DNA of 13,571 nucleotides from Candidatus Omnitrophota bacterium (GTDB lineage Bacteria > Omnitrophota > Gorgyraeia > Duberdicusellales > 4484-171), in assembly GCA_023135855.1 (NCBI GenBank), contig JAGLSH010000013.1:1-13571 (forward strand), given 5' to 3'. Position 1 is the first letter of the stretch. Every line of letters begins with the position of its first letter. Under the pieces are notes generated by a model, which saw only the letters and a list, made by a program, of their open reading frames with translations, was not told the origin of the DNA and did not search any database. Shown in pieces: positions 12,376 through 13,571 of the stretch. Position numbers and translations under genes: made by a program.

Positions 12376-13571
12376 AAGCACTAATATTGAAACTTCACCT
12401 CCTTGGACAATAGTTTATGAGAGGTTTGAGCCAGCCGAAGAAGCTTTAAGGGAATCACTTTGCACATTGGGTAATGGTTATTTTGCAACTCGCGGTGCTG
12501 TTCCCGAATCAGTGGCTTCTAAAATCCATTATCCGGGAACTTATATTGCTGGAGTCTATAATCGTCTAGCAACTCATATAGCTGGCAGGACAATTATCAA
12601 TGAAGATATGGTAAATTGTCCTAATTGGATTTTTTTAACTTTTAAGATTGGCAATGGCGAGTGGTTTTATCCTTCAACGACTAGAATACTTTCCTTTAAA
12701 CAAAAGCTTGATATGCGAAAAGGTATATTAAGTAGGAAAATTCGTTTTCAAAATCGAAAAGGACACAAGACTTTTGTTGAGATGAATAGAATTGTTCATA
12801 TAGCCGATCCTCATTGTGGAGCTTTTGAATATATTATTATTCCTGAGAATTACAATGAGTGGATTACTGTAAGAACAATGCTGGATGGTACTGTACTTAA
12901 TGCTGGAGTAGAAAGATATCGTCAGCTTAATTCTAAACATTGGAAAGCTTCTTCTTTAGGCAGCTTTGAGAGAAACGGAATATTTCTTTCAATGAAGACT
13001 AGTCGTTCAAAAATTGAAGTTGCCCAAGCTGCTAAGACCCGTATTTTTGCTTCTGAGCGAGAAATAAAGCCCAGTATCAGGCGTCTCATGAAAGGGAAAG
13101 AAAGGATTGGCCAAGAATTTAAATTTTTTGCTCAAGCAAGATCTTCTTATAGGATTGAGAAGACAGTTTCAATTTATACATCAAAAGATCAGGATGTTGT
13201 TAACCCGGTAGCAAGTGCAACTAGAGATTTGAAAAAATCACTTCGTTTTAAAAAATTACTTGAAACTCATCAGAAAAAATGGGAAGAACTTTGGAAAAAG
13301 TTCGATATAAAAATTGAAGGCCATACTTTTTCGCAACGAATATTACGTTTTCATATTTTTCATCTTCTTCAAACAGCTTCTTCGCATAATGTAAAAATTG
13401 ATGCCGGTCTTCCAGCTAGAGGATTACATGGTGAAGCTTATCGCGGACATATATTTTGGGATGAAATTTTTGCTTTTCATTTATATGACTTACATCTTCC
13501 TGAAGTTTCTAAGTCCTTACTTCTTTATCGCTATAGACGTCTTCTTAAAGCTAGAGAGGCTGCTAAGAGTG
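12350..13571 (+). CDS. GH65-family glycoside phosphorylase/hydrolase, partial (runs off the window)
   Basis: A frame open from 12341 to the window end encodes at least 407 residues. The N-terminal part (WTIVYERFEPAEEALRESLCTLGNGYFATRGA, YIAGVYNR) is the GH65 N-terminal beta-sandwich. The start of the catalytic (alpha/alpha)6 barrel is seen at LPARGLHGEAYRGHIFWDE, followed by LLLYRYRRLLKARE. GH65 enzymes phosphorolyse trehalose, kojibiose, maltose or trehalose-6-phosphate to beta-glucose-1-phosphate. That product would suit the beta-phosphoglucomutase-like domain encoded just upstream. The specificity cannot be read from this part. The best start is TTG 12350, 5 nt after AAAGGA (12339-12344) and inside the previous gene (26-nt overlap). 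The first in-frame ATG is far into the domain, and a stop at 12338-12340 limits upstream extension. The C-terminal part is beyond the window. Confidence 0.85.
   Translation, partial: MKESSQLLKSTNIETSPPWTIVYERFEPAEEALRESLCTLGNGYFATRGAVPESVASKIHYPGTYIAGVYNRLATHIAGRTIINEDMVNCPNWIFLTFKIGNGEWFYPSTTRILSFKQKLDMRKGILSRKIRFQNRKGHKTFVEMNRIVHIADPHCGAFEYIIIPENYNEWITVRTMLDGTVLNAGVERYRQLNSKHWKASSLGSFERNGIFLSMKTSRSKIEVAQAAKTRIFASEREIKPSIRRLMKGKERIGQEFKFFAQARSSYRIEKTVSIYTSKDQDVVNPVASATRDLKKSLRFKKLLETHQKKWEELWKKFDIKIEGHTFSQRILRFHIFHLLQTASSHNVKIDAGLPARGLHGEAYRGHIFWDEIFAFHLYDLHLPEVSKSLLLYRYRRLLKAREAAKS

Noticed and set aside
12728..12940. Reverse-strand open frame of 70 codons
   Set aside because: It lies opposite the continuous GH65 frame, which has clear family motifs on both sides.
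1..13571. CRISPR array, toxin-antitoxin or defence system
   Set aside because: No regularly spaced repeats were found, and all substantial genes are assigned to metabolic, repair or transposition families.

Overview
The window is an AT-rich, gene-dense stretch of a bacterial chromosome. Bacterial hallmarks are TTGACA/TATAAT-type promoters, a PyrR-type RNA attenuator, a bacterial tRNA-Arg gene and ATGA-coupled operons. No 16S or other phylum marker is present. The mix of a PyrR leader, an EndoQ-type nuclease, an archaeal-looking dUTPase and a fused PabB-PabC would suit an uncultivated candidate-phylum bacterium, but that placement is a guess.

Region 1 (1-2961) is a pyrimidine operon: promoter, PyrR-binding hairpin, intrinsic terminator, then pyrR, pyrB and pyrC packed with 4-8 nt overlaps. 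A 24-codon leader ORF has a good Shine-Dalgarno inside the PyrR hairpin. It runs through the terminator and ends in an ATGA overlap with pyrR, which has no Shine-Dalgarno of its own. This suggests combined transcription attenuation and translational coupling.

Region 2 (2977-7453) holds mostly small housekeeping genes. They are an EndoQ-like PHP nuclease with its own strong promoter, a flavodoxin-like protein, tRNA-Arg(CCG), a TIGR00725/SLOG protein, a dUTPase/dCTP-deaminase-superfamily enzyme, a zinc-ribbon membrane protein, a YjbQ/UPF0047 protein and Fpg/MutM. EndoQ, dUTPase and Fpg together suggest a set of genes dealing with deaminated and oxidised bases. The 3' end of the tRNA is duplicated exactly (19 bp) behind a 117-bp insert that contains a long inverted repeat and a possible promoter.

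Region 3 (7450-10629) is a fused aminodeoxychorismate synthase/lyase (folate pathway) translationally coupled to mutM. An IS1202-like (ISNCY) insertion sequence lies across its 3' end. The IS has three-fold repeats at each end and supplies the last 13 codons and the stop of the folate gene. No target-site duplication can be seen.

Region 4 (10630-13571) starts with an extended -10 promoter. It is followed almost at once by a perfect 12-bp stem in the 5' leader, then a fusion of a beta-phosphoglucomutase-like HAD domain to a trehalose-6-phosphate phosphatase. A GH65 glycoside phosphorylase-like gene follows, starting at an in-gene TTG and running off the window. The domain order matches the single-chain mycobacterial OtsB1, here split in two. 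The genes could link trehalose(-phosphate) turnover, beta-glucose-1-phosphate and glucose-6-phosphate.
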